A stretch of 64,000 nucleotides of DNA from SLRI01 sp942491185 (GCA_942491185.1 CALOAB010000021.1:434001-498000), one strand, 5' to 3'; numbered from the stretch's first letter, positions 43,979-53,039 are shown. Made by a program: numbers and translations. The notes: generated by a model not told the origin, from the sequence alone.

Positions 43979-44896
43979 GTGGACGTGGCACGAGCGGCCG
44001 AGGCGACACGACCGCTCGCGCATTGGCTGATGCTGCTGTCGATCACGCTCCTTTGGGGCAGCTCGCCGGCGATGAACAAGATCGCGGTGGCCGCCCTCGA
44101 GCCGATCGACGTGGTGGCCATCCGCCTGACCCTGGGCGCCGCACTGCTCTGGATCGTCGTGCTGGTGCAGCGCCGGCCGGTGCAGCTGGGCAAGCGCCAT
44201 TTGCTCTTCTTCATCGCCTGCGGCTTCACCGGCAATGCGCTGCCGTTCCTCGCCATCACCTGGGGGCAGACGCAGGTTCCGGCCAGCCTGACGGTCGTGT
44301 TCTTCGCGGTCATGCCGCTGGCCACCATCCTGCTGGCCCACTTTCTGGTCGAGGGCGAGCGGCTGACGCGTGGCAAGGCCGCGGGCTTCGTTTTGGGCTT
44401 CGTCGGCATCCTCGTGCTGGTCGGCCCGCAGATCCTCCGCGAGCTCTCCGGCGCCAGCACCATTCTGGTCTACGAGCTGGCGATCCTGGGCGGGGCGCTC
44501 TGCTACTCCATCAACGTGATCGTCGCCCGCAATCGCCCCGCGGGCGACGTGGTCGCGTTCGCCGCCTGCACGCTCACCGCGTCTGCACTGATGACCCTGC
44601 CGCCGGCGCTCGCCGGCGGCTTGCCGGCCATGGGCGAGCTGGTGTCACCCTCGGGTGCCGCCGTGCTCGGGCTCGCCGTCCTCGGCACGGCGGTCCCAAC
44701 GGTGATCATGCTCCGCCTGGTGACAGCGGCGGGCGCCTCGTTCCTGGCGCTGATCAACTACCTGATCCCCGTCTACGGCTTCCTCCTGGGCGTCATCGTC
44801 CTGGCCGAGCCCCTCGACCTGGGCGCCGTGCTGGCGCTCACCATCATTTTGGCCGGCATCACGATCTCGGAGCGCAGCCGGCGCCGACGGGGCTAG
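43979..44896 (+). CDS. EamA/DMT-family transporter
   Basis: This inner-membrane exporter of the drug/metabolite superfamily is about 305 aa with ten helices in two EamA repeats: WLMLLSITLLWGSSPAMNKIA opens repeat one and YELAILGGALCYSINVIVAR opens repeat two, closing with INYLIPVYGFLLGVIVLAEP. The substrate is unknown; members export amino acids or metabolites. A GTG at 43979 has AGGGGAG about nine bases upstream; the TTG at 43970 is too close to that site. Its stop overlaps the stop of the convergent HxlR gene by two bases (CTAG). Confidence 0.87.
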   Translation: MDVARAAEATRPLAHWLMLLSITLLWGSSPAMNKIAVAALEPIDVVAIRLTLGAALLWIVVLVQRRPVQLGKRHLLFFIACGFTGNALPFLAITWGQTQVPASLTVVFFAVMPLATILLAHFLVEGERLTRGKAAGFVLGFVGILVLVGPQILRELSGASTILVYELAILGGALCYSINVIVARNRPAGDVVAFAACTLTASALMTLPPALAGGLPAMGELVSPSGAAVLGLAVLGTAVPTVIMLRLVTAAGASFLALINYLIPVYGFLLGVIVLAEPLDLGAVLALTIILAGITISERSRRRRG

Positions 44897-45276
44897 AGTG
44901 GCAGGGCAGCCGGTGTCGCTCTCGGGTGCCGCGCGCCCCAATGGCGGAGCGCCTCGATCACGTCGCGCAGGTGCTGGCCCTTTTCGGTCAGGCGGTACTC
45001 CACCTTGGGCGGCACCACGGCGAAGACCTGCCGGTGCACGATGCCGTCCGCTTCGAGCTCGCGCAGCTGCTTGGTCAGGCTGCGCTGCGTGACCCCGCCC
45101 ACCCGCCGGGACAGCTCGCTGAACCTGAGGGTCTCGTCCATCAGGTGAAAAAGGATAAGACCCTTCCACTTGCCGGCGATCTGCTCGAGCGCTGCCTCGA
45201 CCGGACAGCCGTCGCTGCAATCGTAGCGGTCGAACCGCGACGTGGCGGGGCGTTCAGGCAAGTCTTCGGTATCCAT
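44893..45276 (-). CDS. HxlR-family transcriptional regulator
   Basis: The 127-aa winged-helix regulator contains CPVEAALEQIAGKWKGLILFHLM, the family opening with the sensing Cys, then RFSELSRRVGGVTQRSLTKQLRELEADGIVHRQ (recognition helix) and VEYRLTEKGQHLRDVIEAL. HxlR proteins often sense thiol-reactive electrophiles through the N-terminal Cys and control a divergent oxidoreductase, which is exactly the arrangement here (quinone-oxidoreductase gene from 45413). The ATG at 45276 is preferred; the frame remains open to 45324. Confidence 0.9.
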   Translation of the reverse strand: MDTEDLPERPATSRFDRYDCSDGCPVEAALEQIAGKWKGLILFHLMDETLRFSELSRRVGGVTQRSLTKQLRELEADGIVHRQVFAVVPPKVEYRLTEKGQHLRDVIEALRHWGARHPRATPAALPL

Positions 45277-45412
45277 CTCGTATCTATAAGCCAAATGTGT
45301 GCGTACTTGCCCTAGCTCGCCCATCCGCTCATACGCCGGCCCGGTCTACGGAAGTCAAAAGTGACCCGGCCACGACGAGCGGGCCGCTGCCCTCAACCCC
45401 AGGAGAAACGCC

Positions 45413-46426
45413 ATGAAAGCCGTCGGCTACACGGCCTCGAAGCCGATCGACCAGGACGATTCGCTCTTCGATTTCGAGCTGGAGGCGCCGAGCCCCACTG
45501 GTCATGACCTGCTGGTCAGGGTGCAGGCGATCTCGGTCAATCCCGTAGACTACAAGGTGCGGATGCGGCGAGCTTCGGAAGACGGCCAGCCGATCGTCCT
45601 CGGCTGGGATGCTGTGGGCGAGGTGGTGGCGGTCGGGGACGAGGCCTCGATGTTCAAGCCTGGCGACCCGGTCTGGTATGCTGGTGCCATCGATCGCCAA
45701 GGCACCAATGCCGAGCTCCACCTGGTCGATGAGCGCATCGTCGGCAGGAAGCCGCAAAGCGCGTCCGCCGCCGAGGCCGCGGCACTGCCGCTCACGACAC
45801 TGACGGCCTACGAGATGCTGTTCGACCGGCTTCGCGTCACCGATCCAGTGCCGGGTGCGACGCCAGCGGTTCTGATCATCGGCGGCTCGGGCGGGGTCGG
45901 CTCGATCGCGATCCAGCTGTTGCGGGCACTGACCGACGTCACCGTCATCGCCACAGCGTCCCGCCCCGAGACGCGAGCCTGGGTGAACGAGCTCGGCGCG
46001 CATCACGCGATCGATCACAGCAAGCCCCTGCCACCACAGATCGAGGCGCTCGGCATCGGTGCGCCGGGCTTCGTCTTCTCCACCACCCACACGGGCAGCT
46101 ATCTGGGCCAGATCGCCGAGCTGATCGCACCGCAAGGCCGCTTCGGCCTGATCGACGATCCGGACACCCTCGACGTCATGCCGTTCAAGGCGAAGAGCAT
46201 CTCCACGCACTGGGAGCTGATGTTCACCCGCTCGCTGTTCCAGACGGCCGACATCGCCCGGCAGGGTCAGATCCTGAACGAGGTCTCGGGGCTACTCGAT
46301 GCCGGCAAGGTCAAGTCGACGGCGACCGAGACGCTCGGGACCATCAACGCCGCCAACCTGAAGCGCGCCCATGCCATCCTCGAAAGCGGCAAGGCCCGCG
46401 GCAAGCTGGTGCTCGAAGGGTTCTGA
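45413..46426 (+). CDS. zinc-type alcohol dehydrogenase-like / quinone oxidoreductase (MDR) protein
   Basis: The 337-aa medium-chain dehydrogenase/reductase resembles the zinc-binding alcohol dehydrogenase family 'ZADH' (YogA/QOR-like). It has VNPVDYKVRM, ILGWDAVGEVVAVG-type sequence, AAEAAALPLTTLTAYEMLFDRL, the nucleotide-binding LIIGGSGGVGSIAIQL and the C-terminal ESGKARGKLVLEGF. Zinc Cys clusters are absent, so it is an NADPH quinone/enal reductase type. The ATG at 45413 follows CCAGGAGAAACGCC. It is probably repressed by the divergently encoded HxlR regulator and induced by reactive carbonyls or quinones. Confidence 0.9.
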   Translation: MKAVGYTASKPIDQDDSLFDFELEAPSPTGHDLLVRVQAISVNPVDYKVRMRRASEDGQPIVLGWDAVGEVVAVGDEASMFKPGDPVWYAGAIDRQGTNAELHLVDERIVGRKPQSASAAEAAALPLTTLTAYEMLFDRLRVTDPVPGATPAVLIIGGSGGVGSIAIQLLRALTDVTVIATASRPETRAWVNELGAHHAIDHSKPLPPQIEALGIGAPGFVFSTTHTGSYLGQIAELIAPQGRFGLIDDPDTLDVMPFKAKSISTHWELMFTRSLFQTADIARQGQILNEVSGLLDAGKVKSTATETLGTINAANLKRAHAILESGKARGKLVLEGF

Positions 46427-46489
46427 GCTGCGCCCCCCGCCCGGCGGCGCGTTCGGCCGAGTGCCGTTGGTCGAGTACCATTACGCCAA

Positions 46490-48265
46490 CTATGGCCGAG
46501 CGGGCAGCCCGGCCTTGGCCAGGCCCGCCATGACCCGGTCGACGTCGGCTGGGTTTGCGAATCGCTGTCGGGCCAGGCGTGGCTCGATGGCGAAGGCGGG
46601 ATTGATGGCCATCAGATCTGCCCATGTCTGGCGCGCCTCGTCGAGCTCGCCCAGGTGGCCCAATGCCGAGGCGAGCCAAGCGCGGCCGATGTCGGTGTCC
46701 TTGGCCAGGAGCAGACGCTCACGGAAGACGAGGGCAGCCGTCTCGAAATGGCCGAGCAGCAAATGCGCCATGCCGATGTTCTGCAGATATTGATGGGTCC
46801 AGGCCGGATCGATGCGCATCGCATGCTCGAGATCGGCGATCGCGTCCTGGTGCCGGCCCGCGGCGAGCGCGATCTCGCTTCGCGTGAACAGACCCAAGGC
46901 ATAGTCGGCGTTTCTCGCCAGCGTCTTGTCGATGGCGCTGGCCGCCAGGTCGTAGTCGCCCCGCCACCTGGCGGCGACGGCGATCGCATGGTTGGCGAGC
47001 GGGTCGGCCGGATCGAGCTCGATGGCGCGGTCGGCGAGCGCCTGGGCCTTGGCCGCCACGACCTCGGGCGCATCGCCTGACCAGTGATTGTGGAAGTCCA
47101 GCCAATGGCAGATCGAGGTCAATGCGCGGGCCTGCACGTATCCCGGATCCAGCTCGATGGCGCGAAAGCCCTCGGCGATGCCGCGCTGCCAGCGGGCCGG
47201 GGTCAGGCCCGGCGAGAAGATCAGGGTGCGCAAACGCAGAAAGCTGTCATGCGCGGCCATGCTGGTCGTGCCGATGCTGGCAATGGCGGCTTGCTCAGCG
47301 GGTGACAGCCTGACCTTGAGCGCGCTCACGATCTGCAGCGTCACCTCGTCCTGCACCGCAAAGACATCGGTCAGCTCGCGGTCGTAGCGATCGGCCCAGA
47401 GATGACCGCCGCTGCGCGTGTCGATCAGCTGGGCCGTGATCCGCACCCGCTGGCCGGCCCGCCGCACGCTGCCCTCCAGAACGTGGTCGACGCCCAGCTC
47501 GCGACCAACGTCACGCAGGTCGACCGACTTTCCCTTGTAGGCGAAGCTGGAGTTCCGGGCGATCACCAGGAGGCCGGAAACCTTGCTCAGATCGGTGATG
47601 ATGTCCTCGGCGATGCCGTCGGAGAAATACTCCTGCTCAGGCTCGCCCGACATGTTGGCGAACGCCAGCACGGCGATCGACCGGCCCTCGGGCGCGCGCT
47701 CCGCCGGCCGTGGGGACGGGCTGGCGCCGCGCGCCGGCGCCGCGCCATCTGCCGGATGCCAGCGCCACACCTTGATCGGCCGGTCGATGTTCTTCACCGC
47801 CACCTCGCCGCCATCGACGAAGACGACATCGGCGCGGTCGCGCAGGCTCTCGTTCACCACCGACGAGATGCAGACTCCCCCCGGCGGCGCCAGCGGCTCC
47901 AGCCGGGCCGCGATGTTGACGCCGTCGCCGTAGATGTCGTCGCCCTGGATGATGATGTCGCCGAGATTGACGCCGATCCGCAAGGTCATGATCGGGCCGG
48001 CTTCGGCCTCGGCCGCCGCCTGCTGGATGGCGACGGCGCAGGCCACGGCATCGACCACGCTGCGGAACTCGACGAGGGTCCCGTCGCCCATCAGCTTGAC
48101 GATCCGGCCATTGTGCCGCGCCACGACCGGGTCGAACGCGACTTCCCGGTGCCGGTTCAGCGCCGCCAGCGCGCCGGCTTCGTCATCGGCCATGAGGCGC
48201 GAGTAGCCCACGACATCCGCAACGAGAATCGCGGCGAGACGACGGATCGTGCGTTCGACTTCCAT
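46490..48265 (-). CDS. class III adenylate cyclase with TolB-like and TPR domains
   Basis: The 591-aa protein has an N-terminal cyclase domain (1-165) with metal Asp17 in LVADVVGYSRLM, Asp61 in VKLMGDGTLVEF, the substrate Lys57, and the transition-state Asn117 and Arg121 in GDGVNIAARLE. The middle region (about 190-330) is a FlgO/TolB-like domain (IAVLAFANMSGEPEQEYFSDGI, GHLWADRYDREL). The C-terminal 240 residues are TPR repeats (AALVFRERLLLAKDTDIGRA). This multi-domain layout occurs in large paralog families of rhizobia and Rhodospirillales. All catalytic residues are intact. A fragment of a close paralog lies at 51430-51495. Confidence 0.92.
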   Translation of the reverse strand: MEVERTIRRLAAILVADVVGYSRLMADDEAGALAALNRHREVAFDPVVARHNGRIVKLMGDGTLVEFRSVVDAVACAVAIQQAAAEAEAGPIMTLRIGVNLGDIIIQGDDIYGDGVNIAARLEPLAPPGGVCISSVVNESLRDRADVVFVDGGEVAVKNIDRPIKVWRWHPADGAAPARGASPSPRPAERAPEGRSIAVLAFANMSGEPEQEYFSDGIAEDIITDLSKVSGLLVIARNSSFAYKGKSVDLRDVGRELGVDHVLEGSVRRAGQRVRITAQLIDTRSGGHLWADRYDRELTDVFAVQDEVTLQIVSALKVRLSPAEQAAIASIGTTSMAAHDSFLRLRTLIFSPGLTPARWQRGIAEGFRAIELDPGYVQARALTSICHWLDFHNHWSGDAPEVVAAKAQALADRAIELDPADPLANHAIAVAARWRGDYDLAASAIDKTLARNADYALGLFTRSEIALAAGRHQDAIADLEHAMRIDPAWTHQYLQNIGMAHLLLGHFETAALVFRERLLLAKDTDIGRAWLASALGHLGELDEARQTWADLMAINPAFAIEPRLARQRFANPADVDRVMAGLAKAGLPARP

Positions 48266-48310
48266 CCCTCCTGCCTAGCGCAAGCCACCCCCCGCCGCCA
48301 CATCGGATGC
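48201..48310. repeat. left copy of a 110-bp direct repeat (cyclase start and upstream DNA)
   Basis: This segment covers the first ~20 codons of the cyclase gene plus about 45 bases upstream. It matches 51431-51540 at a constant offset of 3230 bases, roughly three quarters identical by eye, including the shared TGCCTAGCG and ATCGGA-GCC blocks outside the coding part. Confidence 0.75.
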
Positions 48311-48594
48311 CGCCCGCCGCCACCGCGCGGCGCGCGCCGGACGGCCTTGAAGAAGGCGGGGGAACTGAGTTCCCCCCGTGGCCCCCTCCGCCTTCTTGGA
48401 TGGGTGGCAGGCCTAGGCGGCGGTGGCTGGTCTTGACTGGACAGGCGCGCCCGGTGCGGTCTTGGTCACCGAGTAGGCGCGGCCGATGAGCTGAGCGGAG
48501 AAGTGGAAAGTCGGCCAGGAGGTTCAACAGTTCCGAAAGGAGGCGTCCCGGAAAGCGACGGTGCGGGCTCTGCACACCATCAGAGGGGCAGCGC
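48266..48594. other. intergenic with nested stem-loop
   Basis: AAGAAGGCGG (48350-48359) pairs with CCGCCTTCTT (48388-48397), enclosing an inner hairpin GGGGGAAC-TGA-GTTCCCCC (48358-48376). There is no T run on either side. Open frames here are short and unconvincing. Confidence 0.6.
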
Positions 48595-50421
48595 TCAGCT
48601 CTGGTAGCGGTCCAGCACGTTGCGCGTGATCTTCTCGACGTACGGATCGCGTTGTTTCAGGGCATTGACCCATTCGGTCGTGCCGCCGTTGAAAATATCG
48701 CCATTCCCCTTCGGCACGTTCACCATCATGGATGCGCCGTATCGCACCTTGGCACGCGTTTCATCGTTGGCCTCGCCGTAGAGCAACGTTGAGATGCCCT
48801 CCAAGTCGGAGGCTCCCGCATAAAGGTAGGTGCCGTAATTCCCGTGGTTCTCTTCTTCGGTGCCGCACAACGACATTGCAATGATCTCGGTGTTCGGTAG
48901 CGCACCGAGCTCGCCCGTCGGGACGGGCAAGCCGTATTCAAAGGTGTAGAGCACACTGTCGCCCTCGAATCCGGCAAGGGTGGAACTCGCCCCCAGCAAG
49001 TCGCCATAGTAGAGGTCGGTGCCCTGCAGCGCCCAGTGCTTGGGGCGGTAGACGGTGTAGCCGCCACTGGCTCGGGGCTGGAACCCGCCGAGCTTGGCAT
49101 AGACACCATGAACGCCACCGATGCCCCAGGTCTGGGCTGCCGGCCGGTTGACGCCCTCCGCTTCCCAGACCGTCGTGAGCGTATGCCGCAGCGCGGGATC
49201 GTCGCGGACCGGGTCTTCGGTGGCCGCGCGGGACTTGTAGCAGACGAGTTGACCATTCTCGCGACGCGCCTGCCAGATCTGGTTGCCGCCAAATCGCGCC
49301 AGATGACCGCCTGCTTCGACAAAGCCGTCGATGGCATCGCGCTCGGCCAGGCTGTGGTATTCATCGTGGCCGACCATGACGAGTGTCTTGTAGCCGTTCA
49401 GAACAGAGCGATCCCGATGCAGATCGTCCTGCGCGAAGTAGTGCAGTTCATAGCCGTTCTGTTCCGCCCACCGCGCGAAATGCCTGTCAAAGCTCGCCCA
49501 GCCGGCGGCGGCGCAATACTTGCCGTAGCCTCGCGCATAGGCCCATTCGAGGTTGGGGTAGCGCGGCGCGGAGCCCATCGGAAGCGGCTCCGAGAAGGGG
49601 ATGCGCGGGGCGCCCTCGGGGATGCGGATGAACCCGCGCGCCCAGGGGCGCTGTACGCTGGTGGTGGGGCAGAAGAGAAGCTGCAGCTCGCCGTCCGAAC
49701 CGGTGCTCACGCCTTCGTAGAAATTGGAGCCGCCCCAGTCGTTATAGGCTTGCCACGTGGTCGTCGCTGCGACGAACGCGATGGCGTCGGCCGAGGCTTC
49801 CGCCGCGCGCAAGATAAAGAACGCTTCCTGTTCGACGCTCTGGCCATTCGCGTCGGTCGCCTTCAGGATGACCACATAGCCGCCGCTCCGCCACGTGGAG
49901 GGTATGTCGAAGCTGAAGCCGACGGGCCAACCCGTGCCGGTCTCGAAGACGGTTCGGGGGGTCGGGGTGAACTGGCCGGTGATGCCTGTCCGTTCGAGAA
50001 CCGTCTCGGCGACGCCCCCGTCGCGGATGACCGTCACGTCGAACGTGGCCGCCGTCGTTGTCACGTGCAGGTTCACCGTCTCGCCGGGTGCATAGGAGGT
50101 AGCATCCGTGTGGCCCCAGACCTCGATCTTGGCCGGGTCCTCAGTCGGGAATTCGAACCACGCGTAATGCGTGCTCTCCGGCCACTGGCCCCGCGCTTCC
50201 GCACCAGGGATGACACGACGCGTCCACATGGGGCCTTCCGGGGCAGCGATTGGACCGTTGGCTTGCGCCTGCGCCTGCCCGGCGCCTGCACCGGCGGCCA
50301 GGAGCGCCAGGCCCGAGACCCCGGCGCCCTGCAGGACGTTGCGCCGTCCAACACCCGCAGGCGCGTCTGCCCCGTTGTCCGTGCCGTTCGGTGTGTCGGG
50401 TGTCTTCGCGTCGTCTGACAT
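48595..50421 (-). CDS. Tat-exported N,N-dimethylformamidase beta-subunit-like protein
   Basis: The protein is about 608 aa. The N-terminus has GVGRRNVLQGAGVSGLALLA ending AQAQA, a twin-arginine signal, so it acts in the periplasm. The large domain matches the dimethylformamidase large-subunit-like family: TTWQAYNDWGGSNFYEGVS, then VMVGHDEYHSLAERDAIDGFVEAGGHLARFGGNQIWQARRE, and later NTEIIAMSLCG. In the true amidase these regions carry the iron site. The amide substrate here is unknown and no small subunit gene adjoins. The ATG at 50421 follows CTGGAGGACACATCG. It is divergent from a decayed AraC regulator, its likely former controller. Confidence 0.85.
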   Translation of the reverse strand: MSDDAKTPDTPNGTDNGADAPAGVGRRNVLQGAGVSGLALLAAGAGAGQAQAQANGPIAAPEGPMWTRRVIPGAEARGQWPESTHYAWFEFPTEDPAKIEVWGHTDATSYAPGETVNLHVTTTAATFDVTVIRDGGVAETVLERTGITGQFTPTPRTVFETGTGWPVGFSFDIPSTWRSGGYVVILKATDANGQSVEQEAFFILRAAEASADAIAFVAATTTWQAYNDWGGSNFYEGVSTGSDGELQLLFCPTTSVQRPWARGFIRIPEGAPRIPFSEPLPMGSAPRYPNLEWAYARGYGKYCAAAGWASFDRHFARWAEQNGYELHYFAQDDLHRDRSVLNGYKTLVMVGHDEYHSLAERDAIDGFVEAGGHLARFGGNQIWQARRENGQLVCYKSRAATEDPVRDDPALRHTLTTVWEAEGVNRPAAQTWGIGGVHGVYAKLGGFQPRASGGYTVYRPKHWALQGTDLYYGDLLGASSTLAGFEGDSVLYTFEYGLPVPTGELGALPNTEIIAMSLCGTEEENHGNYGTYLYAGASDLEGISTLLYGEANDETRAKVRYGASMMVNVPKGNGDIFNGGTTEWVNALKQRDPYVEKITRNVLDRYQS

Positions 50422-50532
50422 CGATGTGTCCTCCAGCGTTGGGGCGGCACACCGGGACATGGTCGTCCGGCAATGCACCGTGTTGGCAGCTGTCGACCAT
50501 CTCGTGCTACTGACGCGGTCAAGAAAGCCGAA

Positions 50533-50550
50533 TCCTGCCAAAATGCAGGA
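50533..50550. promoter_or_regulatory. inverted repeat between the amidase-like gene and the AraC pseudogene
   Basis: TCCTGC-CAAAAT-GCAGGA has perfect 6-bp arms and lies about 110 bases upstream of the amidase-like start. It could be a regulator site; no functional evidence. Confidence 0.35.
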
Positions 50551-50651
50551 AGGCACTTTGTCGGAACGCTGCGATTGTCCGTCACCCGCAGACCAGAAAA
50601 AGGGCGTATCCCGGCTTGTTCGGCGAACCGCTTCTCTCACTCGATGACTTG

Positions 50652-51430
50652 ATGAGCGTCTATTCTGCCCAGGCGGGGATGGAGTTCGAGTTCGTGCAAC
50701 TTGCCCCCGGCCACCTGGGGTATGGACAGACCAGCATCACCATCGGCGATCTGACGATTTCTTCGGAGCGCGTGGGCAAGCCGCTGCGGGTGCGCATGCG
50801 TGCCCCACCCGACTTCGTGTCGGTTAGCTTCATGCTGGCCGCAGGCGGGTCGGCCTACTGGCGCGGGCACGAGATTGAAACGTCTCACGCCCTCGTGTTC
50901 GGCAAGGCGGAACGATTCTGCCTGTTGGCTGCGCTCAGCTTCTCGCCCTCCGCGCGTTCGACCGGCTCGCTGCCGCGCCGCTCGGGTTGTGGCGCCCGTC
51001 CGCCCCGGCGGTTGCTGACTCTGTTGGGTGCGCGTCTCGCGGGCGATGTGTCCCTGCGGACACGATTGCTGCTCGGTCGCCTGTGCGACCTGGCGAGGAG
51101 CGGGCGTTGTGTTCCGGTCGATGAGGGCACGCGGCAGTTCCAGCTGTTGCAACGGGCCGAACGGCTGGAAAAGGAGTGGGTGGTCACGAGCCTCGATGCC
51201 ATGGCCGACGGCCTGGGCACCAGCAAACGCAGCCTGCATCGCGCCTTCAAGGACCTCGCCGGCCTTGGACCCCAGAGCTATTTGCGGATCCTGCGGCTGC
51301 ACCAGTTCCGCCAGAGGCTGGTCGCTGGCAACACCAACGACACGATCATCCGCTTGCCTACGATCATGCTTCGAGAAAGGGGCGCGACGAGGCAATATCG
51401 GACTGTTCGGCGATTCCGAGAAAAACCGGA
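50652..51430 (+). pseudogene. AraC-family regulator, 3' end decayed
   Basis: The frame encodes an AraC-type N-domain start (SVYSAQAGMEFEFVQLAPGH, LTISSERVGKPLRVRMRAP) and the first HTH (SLDAMADGLGTSKRSLHRAFKDLAG, then YLRILRLHQFRQRLV). After about 51330 the second HTH is scrambled. In other frames one can read YDHASRK..., and with small indels the DNA still resembles the expected HGFE-x-x-GRF-x-x-NYR-x-LFGE ending. The segment near 50930-51050 also reads more naturally in another frame (ALRAFDRLAA, LGLWRPSAPA). The 3' end abuts the cyclase fragment, so the gene looks inactive. The DNA upstream (50422-50651) is shared with the dimethylformamidase-like gene. Confidence 0.65.
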
Positions 51431-51495
51431 TAGATACCGACGACATCCGCGACGAGGATGGCGGCGAGGCGGCGAATGGTGCGCGGGGCTTCCAT
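51430..51495 (-). pseudogene. N-terminal fragment of a second adenylate cyclase gene
   Basis: From the ATG at 51495 the minus strand reads MEAPRTIRRLAAILVADVVG, 18 of 20 residues identical to the start of the intact cyclase (MEVERTIRRLAAILVADVVG), then loses similarity. The metal-binding Asp17 is kept, but everything after about residue 20 is replaced by the end of the AraC pseudogene. The similarity continues into noncoding DNA upstream to about 51540. Confidence 0.8.
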
Positions 51496-51540
51496 GCCGT
51501 ATGCCTAGCGGAGCGCTGCTCTGATCGCCAGATCGGACGC
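51431..51540. repeat. right copy of the 110-bp direct repeat
   Basis: It matches 48201-48310 in the same orientation at offset 3230. Together the copies bracket the dimethylformamidase-like gene and the AraC pseudogene. Confidence 0.75.
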
Positions 51541-51545
51541 CAACG

Positions 51546-52871
51546 CTACGAGCGCTCACCATAAAGATCAGCGCGGGTCGGCGGCAGTGGCGATGCGCTG
51601 GCCTGGCCACCCTTGGTCGCCACCACCTGGAAGAGGCGCAGCGGGCCGGTCTCGAAGCCGATGGTGACGCCGGCCAGATAGGCCTGCCACATGCGAAAGC
51701 GCTCAGGCCCGACATGGCCGATGGCGGCGTCGTGGGCGGCGGTCAGCCGCTGGTACCAGAGGCGGCAGGTTTGCGCGTAGTGGCGGCGCAGGCCCTCGAC
51801 GTCGTGCACCTCGAGGCCGGTGGTCTCCATCACCTGGACGGTATGGCCGATATGGTCGAGCTCGGCGCCGGGGAAGATGTAGTCGAGGATGATCTGCCTT
51901 GTGGCGCTGGGGCGGCGAAAGCGCTTGCCCTCACGCTTGGCGCGCCGCGTGATGCCGTGATTGAGCAGGATGCCGTCATCGGTGAGCAGCGAGCGCAGCT
52001 TCTTGAAGTAGGCGCGGTAGTTGTCGATGCCGACATGCTCGTACATGCCGATGCTGGCGATCTTGTCGAAGCTTCCGGTCAGCTCGCGAAAGTCCTTGAG
52101 CTCGACGGTGATCCGGTCGGCCAGGCCCTCTTGCTCGATCCGGGCAATGGCGTAGTCGTGCTGCGCTTGGCTGAGGGTGACGCCGTGCGCCTGGACGCCG
52201 TAATGCCGGGCGGCGTGACGCAGCAGCGCGCCCCAGCCGCAGCCGATATCGAGAAAGCGCTCGCCGGGCTGGAGGCGGAGCTTCCTGCAGATGAGGTCGA
52301 GCTTGGCCGTCTGGGCGGCGTCGATGTCGTTCGCGAAGTCCTCGAAATAGGCGCAGGAATAGACCATCTGGGCGTCGAGGAAGAGGGCGTAGAAGTCGTT
52401 GCTGGCGTCGTAGTGGAACTGCACGAACGCCTTGTCGTCGCGCCGCTCGGCGCTGCGCACCTCGGTGTCGCCGGCGAAGGCGTGGGTCGGGCTGGTGGTG
52501 GCGCCGGTCACCCTGGCAAGCGCGAAGGCAGCACCGACGGGTAAGCCAGATAGCGCCTGGCGCCAGCTCGGCCGGCGGGTCTTTCGCTGGCTGACGGCGT
52601 GCTCGAAGAAGGCGAGCAGGTCCTGGTCCTCGAGCCCGATGCTGCCCATCACGAACTGGCGAAAGAAGGTGTCGAGGGTGGGCCGGCGGAGCAGCGCGCC
52701 TATGACCTCTGGCCCCGCGATGGCGATGGTCCCGATCGGCGTCGCCCCTGGCTTGCCGATAGACAGGCGCCTGCCGTCCCAAAGTCTGACCACGAGCGGC
52801 ACGTCGATGAGCTTGCCCAGATGCGCCACCAGGCGCTCGGCGGCTGCCAGATGGGTCGGGTCGCTCGACAT
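51546..52871 (-). CDS. cfa: cyclopropane-fatty-acyl-phospholipid synthase
   Basis: Cfa methylenates unsaturated acyl chains of membrane phospholipids using SAM. The product is 441 aa. The catalytic domain has QFHYDASNDFYALFLDAQMVYSCAYFEDF, SAM loop ERFLDIGCGWGALLRHAA, GVTLSQAQHDYA, then SIGMYEHVGIDNYRAYF and YIFPGAELDHIGH. The ~110-residue N-terminal domain is the usual lipid-binding part. The ATG at 52871 (MSSDPTHLAAAERL) is preferred over the open frame to 52946. Its stop is only a few bases from the cyclase-repeat region. It serves stress and stationary-phase membrane adaptation. Confidence 0.94.
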   Translation of the reverse strand: MSSDPTHLAAAERLVAHLGKLIDVPLVVRLWDGRRLSIGKPGATPIGTIAIAGPEVIGALLRRPTLDTFFRQFVMGSIGLEDQDLLAFFEHAVSQRKTRRPSWRQALSGLPVGAAFALARVTGATTSPTHAFAGDTEVRSAERRDDKAFVQFHYDASNDFYALFLDAQMVYSCAYFEDFANDIDAAQTAKLDLICRKLRLQPGERFLDIGCGWGALLRHAARHYGVQAHGVTLSQAQHDYAIARIEQEGLADRITVELKDFRELTGSFDKIASIGMYEHVGIDNYRAYFKKLRSLLTDDGILLNHGITRRAKREGKRFRRPSATRQIILDYIFPGAELDHIGHTVQVMETTGLEVHDVEGLRRHYAQTCRLWYQRLTAAHDAAIGHVGPERFRMWQAYLAGVTIGFETGPLRLFQVVATKGGQASASPLPPTRADLYGERS

Positions 52872-53039
52872 GTAACGGCTCCGCAGTTGGCAAGGCTGGA
52901 CGCGACGCGATGACTCGGCGAGACGCGTCCACTTTAGCCGAGCCACCGCAGCAGAGTGCCGAAGCGGGGAAAGTGCTGGAATGCGACCCTTGGCAGCGCC
53001 ACAGGCGGTAGCAAGTGACGGCGTGCCCGGCCGATCGTG

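Noticed and set aside
41388..44341. Long minus-strand frames opposite the acyl-CoA ligase and dehydrogenase
   Set aside because: Both plus-strand genes have clear catalytic motifs and overlap in an operon; the opposite frames are His/Arg/Gln-rich noise.
45277..45412. HxlR operator in the divergent spacer
   Set aside because: I looked for an inverted repeat of the kind HxlR proteins bind near 45285-45315 but found no convincing symmetry, so no site is listed.
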